A stretch of DNA of 64,000 nucleotides from Rhizobiaceae bacterium (GTDB lineage: Bacteria; Pseudomonadota; Alphaproteobacteria; Rhizobiales; Rhizobiaceae). The stretch is from the NCBI GenBank assembly GCA_019635695.1, contig JAHBYZ010000007.1, forward strand, positions 1 through 64,000, read 5' to 3'. The position numbers and the translations under genes are program-made. Each line of letters begins with the position of its first letter. Position 1 is the first letter of the stretch. Of this stretch, positions 8,145-17,954 are shown piece after piece. The notes beneath the pieces are model-generated. The model was not told the DNA's origin, ran no database searches, and saw nothing but the letters and a program-made list of their open reading frames with translations.

Positions 8145-10276
8145 GGCTTTGCCCCGTCAGAAGATTGACCGCCCCAATATGAAGCCTGCCCCGTCCAACT
8201 GGTGTCGACGCCTTCGAGCGTCAGCCGCCCGACGCGGTTGTTGAGAATGCCCCCGATGTAGAGGTGGCCCTTGTGCTCGCGCATGGAGGTGATCATCGGA
8301 TGGCTCTCGCCGCCGAGATCCCAAAGCGTCTCGATGATGCGGCCGGCCTCGTCGAAGCGCAGCACGCAGCCGGTGTTGATGTTGGGATACATCCATTCGT
8401 CGGGCGCGATGCGCCGCGCCATGCGCTTGCGGAAGCCTGGCATCTTGAGCGCCAAGTCGAAGGCCGGCGTGCGCATGCCGACCAGCGCCAGCCAGTAGGT
8501 GCCGTCGGAGGCCCGGTTGATGTTGTCGGGATAACCCGGCAGGTCAGCGATGACCGGCTCGACCGTGCCCTTCTTCGGCCCCTCGAACCAGTAGCGGGAA
8601 ACACGGCAGGTCCAGGTCTCGGCGAACAGGAACGACTGGCCGTCATGCATCACGCAGATGCCGTTAGGGAAGACCAGGTTCTTCAGCACCGTGCGCGTCG
8701 TGCCGGTGTTGGGGTCGAAGCAGATGATGCGGCCGTTGCCGCGCGATTCCAGGCAGTCCACCGGCCATTCGTGCATCTCGTAGCGGATCGTCGCCTCGCT
8801 GAAGAAGACGCGGCCGTCGGGCGCGATGTCGAGGTCGTCGGCGAGCCGCAGGCGGGAATCGTCGATGATGGAGAACCACGAGCGGTTGGTCTCGTCGGTC
8901 AGCTTCTCGATGCTGCGGTCCATGCCGACGCGGTAGAGCCCCATGCCGCCGATGCACACCAGCAACGCGCCGTCCTTCGCGAAAGCCATGCCGAGCGGCC
9001 GGCCGCCGACATGGGCGAACACCTCCTGCCGCGCATAGTCGGGCGCGAGGAAACGTACGATGTCGCCGGTGCGGTTGCCGACATAGATGTTGTCGTCGCC
9101 ATCGAGGATGACGTCCTCCGGCCCGTCTATGCGGTCGAGCCCGATCGCCTCGACCGAACGCAGCCGGTCGTTGAGGGCGTAGGGCGACGCACCCTCCGTC
9201 GAGGGGGCGGCCGGCAGCTCCGCATAGGTCGGCGACACGTAGACCTTGTTGAGGAATTTCAAACGGTTCTTCAGCCAGCGCACGTCGATGGCAACCGCCG
9301 CCAGCAGCACCAGTCCGAGCATCAAAGAGGAACCGCCGCGCACGACGCCCAGCCGCACCAGCCCGTTGACCATGATCATCACGGTGATCGAGCCGATGAT
9401 CGCCTTGGCGGCCGAGCCTCGGCCGCCGCCGAGGCTGTTGCCGCCGAGCACGGCCGCGGTCAGCGCCGCGATCTCCAGTCCGACGCCGGTGTCGGCGCCG
9501 GCGCCGCCCAGCCGCGAGGCGAGCAGCACACCGGCGAGCGCGGCCAGCGTGCCGGAGGCCACATAGGTCATGCAGATGACGCGCCGCACCGGGATGCCGA
9601 CATTGTGGGCGGAGCGGCGCGAGCCGCCGACGGCCAGCACGTGCCAGCCGGCGCGGGTGCGGCTGAGCACCAGATGCGTGGCGATGGCCAGCACGGCGAT
9701 CACCACGACGCTGAAGGGCACGCCGAGTATGCCGCCCTCGCCGAACCAGTACCACAGGTCGGAATCGACGAACGAGCCGGCGATGGCGACGGAGTATTTC
9801 AGCAGCAGCATGTCGACGACGGCGCGCACGATGATGAGCGTTACCAGCGTGGTGAGAAACGCGCGCAGGCGCAGGTATCCGACGAGCAGGCCGTTGACGA
9901 GGCCGACCGCCGCGCCGCAGGCGAGCGTCGCGGCTACCACCGCCCAGACCGGCCACTCGCCGACGCTGAGCAAGGCCAGCGCCACGATGTTGCCGAGCGC
10001 GAAAGTGGAGCCGACCGAGAGGTCGATGCCGCCCGCCACCATGACGATCATCAGCGCCAGCACGATCAGGGCGAACTCGCCCCACTGCCGCATCAGGTTG
10101 GCGATGCTGGCCGCGCCGAAGAAGTCGGGGATCAGCGAGCCGAACACGGCGACGACGATCACGAGGATCAGCACCGGGATCGCGTTGTCGACCCAGCGCT
10201 TGGTGAGGATCTCGCCGAGGAGGTGATCGGGCACGAGGCGGTAGCGCCAGCGCACGAGAGTGTCTGAGACGGCCAT
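8141..10276 (-). CDS. Fusion: RbsC-type ABC permease plus strictosidine-synthase-like beta-propeller
   Basis: This 711-residue protein joins two modules. Residues about 30-335 form a BPD_transp_2 permease with 8-10 hydrophobic helices and the family hallmark AGGIDLSVGS (81-90), plus GGNSLGGGRGS (278-288). Residues about 365-705 form a six-bladed propeller of the strictosidine-synthase-like family with FPNGI (536-540), LPGYPDNI (579-586) and MPGFRKRM. RbsC-type permeases keep their C-terminus in the cytoplasm, so the propeller is predicted to sit at the inner mouth of the channel. No frameshift or stop separates the modules, and the linker is short and uninterrupted, so the fusion is real in this sequence. 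It probably pairs with the stand-alone permease at 11366-12337. The substrate is unknown. Confidence 0.88.
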   Translation of the reverse strand: MAVSDTLVRWRYRLVPDHLLGEILTKRWVDNAIPVLILVIVVAVFGSLIPDFFGAASIANLMRQWGEFALIVLALMIVMVAGGIDLSVGSTFALGNIVALALLSVGEWPVWAVVAATLACGAAVGLVNGLLVGYLRLRAFLTTLVTLIIVRAVVDMLLLKYSVAIAGSFVDSDLWYWFGEGGILGVPFSVVVIAVLAIATHLVLSRTRAGWHVLAVGGSRRSAHNVGIPVRRVICMTYVASGTLAALAGVLLASRLGGAGADTGVGLEIAALTAAVLGGNSLGGGRGSAAKAIIGSITVMIMVNGLVRLGVVRGGSSLMLGLVLLAAVAIDVRWLKNRLKFLNKVYVSPTYAELPAAPSTEGASPYALNDRLRSVEAIGLDRIDGPEDVILDGDDNIYVGNRTGDIVRFLAPDYARQEVFAHVGGRPLGMAFAKDGALLVCIGGMGLYRVGMDRSIEKLTDETNRSWFSIIDDSRLRLADDLDIAPDGRVFFSEATIRYEMHEWPVDCLESRGNGRIICFDPNTGTTRTVLKNLVFPNGICVMHDGQSFLFAETWTCRVSRYWFEGPKKGTVEPVIADLPGYPDNINRASDGTYWLALVGMRTPAFDLALKMPGFRKRMARRIAPDEWMYPNINTGCVLRFDEAGRIIETLWDLGGESHPMITSMREHKGHLYIGGILNNRVGRLTLEGVDTSWTGQASYWGGQSSDGAKP

Positions 10277-10343
10277 GATGTCTGCCCGGAGCGGAAAGGT
10301 GGGCGCGGGCGGCAGTCATGCCGCCCGCGTCACGGATGCGGGC

Positions 10344-11339
10344 TCAGCCCTTGGTCGGCATGTCCCAGCAGGACGCCGCGGTCATGTTGTCCTTGGTCAG
10401 GAAGTCGAGCTTGGTGAACAGGGTGGTCTTCGTCGCGCCGGCCGGCTGCTTCTGCTGCAGCAGGTATTTGATCATGTTGGCCATGTCGCGCGCCTGGCCG
10501 GGCACGAAATAGACGACCGATTCCGAATAGGTGCCGTTGGCGAGGCCGTCGCAGACCATGCGGTTGCCGCCGCCCTGCGTCAGCAGGTAGACGGGCTTGC
10601 CGGACTCCTTGATCGCCGCGGCCGTGCCGACATCCATCACGTCCCAGAAGCCCGTGATCATGCACAGGTCGGGATGCTGCTGGATGACGGTCGCGGCGAT
10701 GTTCTTGGCCTTGGTCGAATCCCAGTCCGCCGCCTGGTTCGAGACGAGCTGGATCTCGGGATGCTTCGACAGCACGTTGGTGATGCCCTGCATCTGGTAG
10801 ATGCTGGCGGCGGCCGTCAGCACGCCCTGGGTGATCGCCACCTTGCCGCTACCGCCATTGGCGGGCGCGCACTTGTCGACCATGCGCTGGCCGATCTGCT
10901 CGCCCATGCCGACATAGTCGGCGCCGACGAACACGTCGGTCGAATAGGCCGAGCGCATGTTGACCTGCACGACGTAGATGCCGGCCTCCTCGGCCCGCTT
11001 GAGCAGGCGCGCGTAGGACTGCACGTCGGGATTGTGCACGACGATCACGTCCGGCTTCTCGGTGATGAGCGAGGTGAGCGCCTGCGCGCCCGCGTCGGTC
11101 GACCAGTTCGGGTCGCGGATGTCGATGCTCATGCCGAGCGGCTCGAGCGCTTCCTTGAGGCCGGCGGCCCACCCCTCGGTCAAATCGAAGCCCATCGCCA
11201 CGGGGATGTAGGCGACGCGCTTGCCGGCGAAGGAATCGTAGTAGGGCGCGCGCGTCGGGTCGTCGATGCCCTGCGCCAGCGCGGAGCCGGCGCACGCGGC
11301 CAGGCCGGCCGCCAGTAGTCCAGTCAATATCCTGCGCAT
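10344..11339 (-). CDS. Periplasmic sugar-binding protein of ABC transporter (RbsB-like, PBP1 family)
   Basis: The 331-residue protein starts with a signal peptide (charged MRR, hydrophobic core GLLAAGLAACAG, cleavage after ALA-Q). It continues as a type I periplasmic-binding fold: strand RVAYIPVAMGFDLTEGW, PDVIVVHNPD, YVGMGEQIGQRM and VYLLTQGG. It should capture the solute and deliver it to the permeases encoded on either side. The ATG at 11339 was chosen because GGGAGGAG lies five bases upstream; a start 15 bases earlier lacks a comparable site. Although 'AACAGS' resembles a lipobox, it sits well within a normal signal peptide and Sec cleavage seems more likely. The ligand class is not evident from the sequence. 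Confidence 0.9.
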   Translation of the reverse strand: MRRILTGLLAAGLAACAGSALAQGIDDPTRAPYYDSFAGKRVAYIPVAMGFDLTEGWAAGLKEALEPLGMSIDIRDPNWSTDAGAQALTSLITEKPDVIVVHNPDVQSYARLLKRAEEAGIYVVQVNMRSAYSTDVFVGADYVGMGEQIGQRMVDKCAPANGGSGKVAITQGVLTAAASIYQMQGITNVLSKHPEIQLVSNQAADWDSTKAKNIAATVIQQHPDLCMITGFWDVMDVGTAAAIKESGKPVYLLTQGGGNRMVCDGLANGTYSESVVYFVPGQARDMANMIKYLLQQKQPAGATKTTLFTKLDFLTKDNMTAASCWDMPTKG

Positions 11340-11365
11340 GTTTTCTCCTCCCATTGAGAAAGACG

Positions 11366-12337
11366 CTAGATGTCCCCTTGCTGAGCGGTCTGCTCGTCGC
11401 GGGGGTTGAGGATCGTGTCGATCACGATCGCGGTGAGAAGGATGGCGCCCTTGATGACGTTCTGGACGGTGTACTGAATGTCCAGGATCGTCATGCCGTT
11501 GAGCAGCACGCCGATCAGCAGCGTGCCCACGATGACGTTGCGGATGCCGCCGCGGCCGCCGGAGAGCCCGATACCGCCGAGCACGACCACGAGGATCACG
11601 TCGTAGACGTAGGTCGAAATGGCTAGCCGCGTGTTCATGCTCGCCACCGAGGCGGCGGTGACGATGCCGGCCATGAAGCCGATCAGCGAGGATAAAACAT
11701 ACTGCAGCACGACGACCGGCCGCGCCGGTACGCCGGTGATCCGCGCCGCCAGCATGTTGTCGCCGACGGCGCGCAGATAGCGGCCCGATTTCGCATAGCG
11801 CAGGAACAGGTGGCCGCCGAGGCACACGGCTGCGAACAGGAAGATCGGCACCGGAACGCCGAACAGTGTGCCCTGCCCCAGCCACAGGATATGGCGAGCG
11901 GCTTCCGGCATGTAGACGACGTCGAGGTCGAGCAGAAAATAACGGCCGAAACCGTAGATCAGCGTGCCCATCGCAAGGGTAGCGAAGATCGCCGGTATCT
12001 CGACATAGGCGACCAGCCAGCCGTTCACCGCGCCGATGAAGAGGCTGAACGCGAGCGCGATGATCAGTGCCTGCGGCAGCGGCATGCCGGTGCCGACCAT
12101 GTGCAGCGCCCATGCCACCGAAACCGCCATGAGGGCCACCAGCGACAGGTCGATGCCACGGCCGATCACGACAAGCCCCATCGCGACGCCCAGGATGCCG
12201 AGAATGGAGACGCTGCGGACGAGGTTCAGGACGTTGTTCGTGGTCAGGAAACCCGGCAGCGCCAGCGCGAAGCCGACGCACAACAGCAGCGCCAGACCGA
12301 AGACGATCTGCTCCTGGCTCAGCCTCCCCATGCCCAT
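11366..12337 (-). CDS. ABC transporter permease, RbsC type
   Basis: A 323-residue integral membrane protein with about ten hydrophobic helices and the family motif GRGIDLSLVALMAV near residue 70, plus GGIGLSGGRGGIRN near 260. It is the first gene of the operon and would form a hetero-oligomeric channel with the propeller-fused permease. The start at 12337 (MGMGRLSQ) is preferred over an upstream start at 12373 because GGGAGG lies eight bases before it and the extra 12 residues look non-conserved. The AraC-family gene diverges from here, so the shared spacer likely holds the operon promoter. Confidence 0.92.
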   Translation of the reverse strand: MGMGRLSQEQIVFGLALLLCVGFALALPGFLTTNNVLNLVRSVSILGILGVAMGLVVIGRGIDLSLVALMAVSVAWALHMVGTGMPLPQALIIALAFSLFIGAVNGWLVAYVEIPAIFATLAMGTLIYGFGRYFLLDLDVVYMPEAARHILWLGQGTLFGVPVPIFLFAAVCLGGHLFLRYAKSGRYLRAVGDNMLAARITGVPARPVVVLQYVLSSLIGFMAGIVTAASVASMNTRLAISTYVYDVILVVVLGGIGLSGGRGGIRNVIVGTLLIGVLLNGMTILDIQYTVQNVIKGAILLTAIVIDTILNPRDEQTAQQGDI

Positions 12338-12573
12338 TTCGGCCCTCCCAGCCGCGACCGCGCCGGGCGGCACAAGTCTGGGGTGAAGCTAACAGCCGAT
12401 TTCAGGGCCGTTCTTCTTTGGGAACGCAGGACTTTTGCCTGAGAGCGCATTCTTGATGCCGGCCGCTGGACGCGCGCCCAGGGGCAAAATATGGTTCCGT
12501 GCAATCCTGTCGCCAGTAGACTTCAAGAATAGACGCCGGCGACAGACATGCACGGTCTCGGGTGGAGGAGCCC
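12338..12573. promoter_or_regulatory. Divergent control region of the propeller-transporter operon and araC-type gene
   Basis: This 236-bp spacer holds an 8-bp inverted pair (ATTCTTGA 12449-12456 and TCAAGAAT 12523-12530, 66 bp apart). Each copy also sits beside GATGCCGGC (12455-12463) or GACGCCGGC (12532-12540), which are direct repeats with one mismatch. Paired half-sites of this kind are plausible AraC-family binding sites, possibly allowing looping. No confident -35/-10 pair could be assigned. Confidence 0.4.
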
Positions 12574-13518
12574 ATGGACCTCGTCTTTGACACGCAGACG
12601 CTGCCGCAGGCGCAGCGCTATGCAGCTTGGCGCGATGCCATCTGCGACGTCTACGTGCATGTCGACGTGAAGGCCACGCGGCCGGAGGACTATCGCGGCT
12701 TCATCCGCGAGGCCAAATTCGGCGAAGTTGTGCTGACCGACATCCTGCTGTCCGAGCAGCGCATCCGCCGCAACAACCGGCACATCTCGCAGCTCGACAA
12801 AGAATGCTACTATATCCAGCTCGTGCATCGGGGGAACATCAGCGTCGTCCAGCGGGGCGAGACGCATCGCTCGAACGCGGCGCGCGGCGCGATCTTCTCG
12901 GCAGCCGAGCAGTACGAGCTCTACGGCCACGGCGAGGTGCGCTCGTTCTATCTCGAGCTTCCGCGCGACGAGTTCGCCCAGCGTTTCCCGCGCGAGCGCA
13001 TTCCCGTGTCGGCGTCGCTCAACACCGCGCAGGGGCTCGGGCGCATCGCCACCGAATTCTGCGCGTCTCTGGCGGCCGAGGGCACCAACCTCGACGACGG
13101 CATGCGCGCCGGTCTTGGTAGCCAGTTGATGGACATGCTCGCCTTCACGCTGCTGGCGTCGGAAGGCGATATGCCGGCGGCCGAGGGCGCGGTCAAGAAG
13201 GCGCGACTGCTCTCGGTGCAGCAGTGGATCGAAGCCCGTATCACCGATCCTCACCTGACGCTGGAGAGGATCGCCGGTGCCAACGGCATGTCACTGCGCT
13301 ACCTGCACGTGCTGTTCGAGGCATGCGACATGTCGGTGTCCGAATGGATCTGGAACCGCCGCGTGCAACTCGCCTACGACATGTTGGCGCGGGGCGACGG
13401 TCGCTCCATCACGGCGATCGCCTTCGATTGCGGCTTCAGCAGTTCGGCGCATTTCAGCACGATGTTCCGCCGCAAATACGGGGTTTCGCCGCGCGAGGTT
13501 GTGCGTCTGGCAAGGTAG
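12574..13518 (+). CDS. AraC-family transcriptional regulator
   Basis: The 314-residue protein has an N-terminal AraC-binding-2 (FeaR/NahR-like) sensor domain (about 1-190) and a C-terminal double helix-turn-helix (about 210-314), with LERIAGANGMSLRYLHVLFE and ITAIAFDCGFSSSAHFSTMF as the two recognition units. The ATG at 12574 is preferred over a GTG at 12562 because GGAGGAG sits at 12564-12570, immediately upstream. It diverges from the ABC/propeller/CoA-ligase operon and is its likely regulator. FeaR-type relatives often respond to aromatic or amine catabolites, in keeping with an aromatic ester hypothesis, but the inducer is unknown. It converges on the gluconolactonase gene with nine bases between stops. 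Confidence 0.9.
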   Translation: MDLVFDTQTLPQAQRYAAWRDAICDVYVHVDVKATRPEDYRGFIREAKFGEVVLTDILLSEQRIRRNNRHISQLDKECYYIQLVHRGNISVVQRGETHRSNAARGAIFSAAEQYELYGHGEVRSFYLELPRDEFAQRFPRERIPVSASLNTAQGLGRIATEFCASLAAEGTNLDDGMRAGLGSQLMDMLAFTLLASEGDMPAAEGAVKKARLLSVQQWIEARITDPHLTLERIAGANGMSLRYLHVLFEACDMSVSEWIWNRRVQLAYDMLARGDGRSITAIAFDCGFSSSAHFSTMFRRKYGVSPREVVRLAR

Positions 13519-13527
13519 CCGGCGCTC

Positions 13528-14346
13528 CTAGAGATCGCAGACCAGCAGGCCGGAAAGGGGCCGGGGCGGCGTCGCCTTCGCGGTGACGAACATCCTGCCC
13601 TGCGGCCCGAAGGCCAGCTTGGTGAGCGTGGGCCCGGGGGCCAGCCGAATGCTGCGGCGCGCCTCGCCGGAGGGTGCGCGTACCTCGATGGTTCCCGCCT
13701 CCAGACACGCGATCCAGTAGTTGCCATCGCGGTCGAGAGCGGCCCCGTCCGGGCGGCCGTCTCCGTCGGCGAACCGCATGAAGACGGCCGGTTCGCCCAG
13801 CCGCCCGGTATGCGGCTCGAAACCGGCATGCCACACGCGCCGCACGGTCGGATGCGAGTCGGAGAAGTAGAGCCGCGAGCGCGCCGCGTCGAAGGCGAGC
13901 CCGTTGGCCGTGCGAAAACCGTCGGCGACGCGGTGCATGCGCCAGCCATCCGAAAACACATGGATCGCCCCGTCGGCGCGGTCGTTGGCGACGCGCATGG
14001 TGCTCGCCCAAAGGCGCCCTGCCGCATCGACCGTCGCATCGTTGAAGCGCATGCCGGGCGCAAGCTCGGTGCCGGCAATGAGGTCGAACGCGCCGGCTTG
14101 CGGGTCGAACCGGAAAAGCCCCTGCTCCATGCCGGCCACAAGCGCGCCGTTCACTCGCGCCAAGAAGCCGATCTGCTGCGGCGTCGGCCAGCGCTCGGTC
14201 GCGCCGGTATCGGCGTCGGTGCGCAGCACCTGCCTGCCGGTTACGTCCACCCACCAGACGCAGTTTTCCTCGCCGGACCAGAACGGGCTTTCGCCGAGTT
14301 CCGCCACGGCGGGGCCGAGCGGTTGCGCGGTGACCGTCTCGCGCAT
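13528..14346 (-). CDS. SMP-30/gluconolactonase family sugar lactonase
   Basis: The 272-residue six-bladed propeller has the metal-site signatures of SMP-30 lactonases: the Glu in GESPFW, the Asn in ANGLAFD and the Asp in PDGAALDRDGNYW, along with typical FSDSHPTVRRVW. Such enzymes hydrolyse aldonolactones to aldonates with a divalent cation. It is the third gene of a minus-strand operon after the dehydratase and the RraA-like protein. The ATG at 14346 lies two bases after the stop of the RraA-like gene; an earlier in-frame start at 14373 would overlap that gene and adds nine unlikely residues. It probably supplies the aldonate for the dehydratase in a non-phosphorylative sugar pathway. Confidence 0.9.
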   Translation of the reverse strand: MRETVTAQPLGPAVAELGESPFWSGEENCVWWVDVTGRQVLRTDADTGATERWPTPQQIGFLARVNGALVAGMEQGLFRFDPQAGAFDLIAGTELAPGMRFNDATVDAAGRLWASTMRVANDRADGAIHVFSDGWRMHRVADGFRTANGLAFDAARSRLYFSDSHPTVRRVWHAGFEPHTGRLGEPAVFMRFADGDGRPDGAALDRDGNYWIACLEAGTIEVRAPSGEARRSIRLAPGPTLTKLAFGPQGRMFVTAKATPPRPLSGLLVCDL

Positions 14347-14348
14347 CG

Positions 14349-15059
14349 CTAGCGGCCGTGCTTTTCCCGCCACGCCTTGAACCGGGGAGCGGTGGCAGGA
14401 TCGGTCGGCGGGTAGAGGCCGACGATGCTGCGTCCGCCCTTGACCTCCCCGGTGACGAAATCCTCAAACGCGGTCATCTCGGTCGCCTCCTCGGCGATAG
14501 CCGCGACAATCCCTGCGGGAACGATCACGACGCCCTCGTCGTCGCCGACCACGATGTCACCGGGGAAAACCGCAACATCGCCGCAGCCGATCGGTTCGTC
14601 GATCGCGATCGCCTGATGCAGGATCAGGTTGGTCGGCGCGGTCGGGCGCTGGTGGTAGGCGGGAAACGGCAACGCGCCGATGTCGGGCGAGTCGCGAAAG
14701 CCGCCGTCAGTGACAATGCCGGCGGCACCCCGCACCATCAGCCTCGTCACAAGAATGCCGCCGGCCGACGCGGCGCGGGCATCCTTGCGGCTGTCGATGA
14801 CCATAACGTGGCCCGCGGGGCAGGTTTCAATAGCGACGCGCTGCGGATGGGCGGGGTCGAGGAACACGTCCAGCCTGTTCAGATCCTCGCGCGCCGGAAT
14901 GTAGCGCAGCGTGAAGGCCGGCCCCACCATGTTGCGCCCCTTGGGCGCGACGGGCGCGACGTTCTGCAGAAACTGGTTGCGCAGGCCGCGCTTGAACAGC
15001 GCCGTTGTCAGTGTCGCCGTCGAGACCTTCATCAGCCTGTCGCGGATGCTCGCGTCCAA
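14349..15059 (-). CDS. RraA family protein, probable class II oxo-acid aldolase or decarboxylase
   Basis: This 236-residue protein belongs to the RraA/HMG-aldolase-like family. It shows DSRKDARAASAGGILVTRLM, the substrate/metal motif VTDGGFRDS (Arg-Asp pair used by HMG/CHA aldolases for pyruvate and metal binding), GCGDVAVFPGDIVVGD and DEGVVIVP. A TTG start at 15059 is preferred: AAGGA lies eight bases upstream, and the added residues DASIRDRLMKVSTATLTTAL match the usual N-terminal helix. An internal ATG is at 15032. Between a lactonase and an aldonate dehydratase, a retro-aldol cleavage of the 2-keto-3-deoxy acid is a reasonable inference; regulation of RNase E is unlikely. Confidence 0.82.
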   Translation of the reverse strand: MDASIRDRLMKVSTATLTTALFKRGLRNQFLQNVAPVAPKGRNMVGPAFTLRYIPAREDLNRLDVFLDPAHPQRVAIETCPAGHVMVIDSRKDARAASAGGILVTRLMVRGAAGIVTDGGFRDSPDIGALPFPAYHQRPTAPTNLILHQAIAIDEPIGCGDVAVFPGDIVVGDDEGVVIVPAGIVAAIAEEATEMTAFEDFVTGEVKGGRSIVGLYPPTDPATAPRFKAWREKHGR

Positions 15060-15073
15060 GATGCCCGTCCTTC

Positions 15074-16807
<1,734 letters not shown>

Positions 16808-16855
16808 GCTTCCGCCTTCTCGAACGTCGGCGACTATCGCGGTTGCGATGCCCTA

Positions 16856-16908
16856 TTGACACGAGATGCCTAGACTACGTAGAACGCTAATGCAACTAAT
16901 ATATTAGT
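16856..16908 (+). promoter_or_regulatory. TRAP operon promoter with 14-bp operator-like palindrome
   Basis: A consensus -35 TTGACA (16856-16861) is followed after 18 bp by TAGAAC (16880-16885). Directly at the predicted transcription start lies a perfect 14-bp palindrome, ACTAATA-TATTAGT (16895-16908), much more AT-rich than its surroundings. A shorter perfect palindrome CTACGTAG (16875-16882) overlaps the -10 region. The position suits a repressor, most simply the GntR protein encoded as the fourth gene of the operon. Confidence 0.65.
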
Positions 16909-16939
16909 CTGCATGGATCGTTTCCGAGGGAGGATGGAA

Positions 16940-17917
16940 ATGAAGCTTGTTCTCAGGAGCTTGAGTCTTGGCGCGGCTCTGGCGGCCGCGCTCGTCGTGA
17001 GCGCACCCGTATTCGCGCAGACGCTGCGCATCGGCACCGTGCTGGCCCCGAGCGACCCGATGGGTGTCGGGCTGGAGAAGTTCAAGGTCGACGTGGAGGC
17101 GGCGACCAAGGGCGCCGTGAAGATCGAGGTGTTTCACAGTTCGCAGCTCGGCGACACCACCGAGATGCTCGACCAGGCGCGGGTGGGGGCGAATGTCGGC
17201 ACGGTGACCGACGTCGCGCGGCTGTCCAGCTTCGTCCCGTCGCTGGCGATCATGTCGGCGCCTTTCCTGTTCGACACATACGAGCAGGCCGACAAATTCG
17301 CACTTTCGGCCGAATACCTCGCCTGGGGCGACGAGCTCAAGGCGAAATCGGGGCTGATGATGCTGGCCTCGAACTGGTATCAAGGCCCGCGTCACCTGCT
17401 GACGCAGAAGCCCGTGTCAAAGCCGGCGGACCTGGCGGGCGTGCGCATGCGCACGATCGGCGCGCCCGTATGGATCGAAACGATCCGTGCAATGGGCGCC
17501 GAGCCGACGCCGATGGCCTGGGGCGAGGTCTACTCTGCGCTGCAGCTCGGGGCCCTCGACGCCGCGGAGGCACAGCCGACCGCGATCACCGGCTCGAAAT
17601 TGCAGGAAGTGGTCAAGAACGTCACGAAGACCGGCCATATCCAGCTCGTCACCGCGCTCGTCGTGGGCGCCGACGCCTGGGACCAGATCTCGCCGGAAAA
17701 CCAGAAGATCGTGCGCGATCTCGCGGTGGAAAGCGGCCGCTACGCCTCCAACCTCACGATCGAGCTGGGCGAGAAGGCGATGGCCGACGTCGCCGCGGCA
17801 GGCGTCAGCGTGTCGGATGTCGATCTCGCGCCGTTCAAGACAGCCGTTGCGGGCGTGTACGACCTCTTGAAGCTCAACGCGGAAGTCGCAACGGTCAACA
17901 AGGTGCTCGGCCGCTAG
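16940..17917 (+). CDS. TRAP transporter substrate-binding protein (DctP family)
   Basis: The 325-residue protein begins with a signal peptide (MKLVLRSLSLG, hydrophobic core, cleavage after VFA-Q) and has typical DctP features: LRIGTVLAPSDPMG, EVFHSSQLGDTTEMLDQ, PVSKPADLAGVRMRT with the conserved Arg that binds the carboxylate, and GAEPTPMAWGEVYSAL. It should bind an organic or sugar acid in the periplasm. The ATG at 16940 is chosen because GAGGGAGG is six bases upstream; ATGs at 16913 and 16934 sit too close to or ahead of the ribosome site. It is the first gene of the TRAP-GntR-aldehyde dehydrogenase operon. Confidence 0.93.
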   Translation: MKLVLRSLSLGAALAAALVVSAPVFAQTLRIGTVLAPSDPMGVGLEKFKVDVEAATKGAVKIEVFHSSQLGDTTEMLDQARVGANVGTVTDVARLSSFVPSLAIMSAPFLFDTYEQADKFALSAEYLAWGDELKAKSGLMMLASNWYQGPRHLLTQKPVSKPADLAGVRMRTIGAPVWIETIRAMGAEPTPMAWGEVYSALQLGALDAAEAQPTAITGSKLQEVVKNVTKTGHIQLVTALVVGADAWDQISPENQKIVRDLAVESGRYASNLTIELGEKAMADVAAAGVSVSDVDLAPFKTAVAGVYDLLKLNAEVATVNKVLGR

Positions 17918-17954
17918 GCGGCCGAGATCGTCTGAAATCGAGGGGACGGGACTG

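Noticed and set aside
14349-15059. RraA-like protein considered as the RNase E inhibitor
   Set aside because: It is longer than E. coli RraA, and its context is catabolic; the aldolase-type branch fits better.
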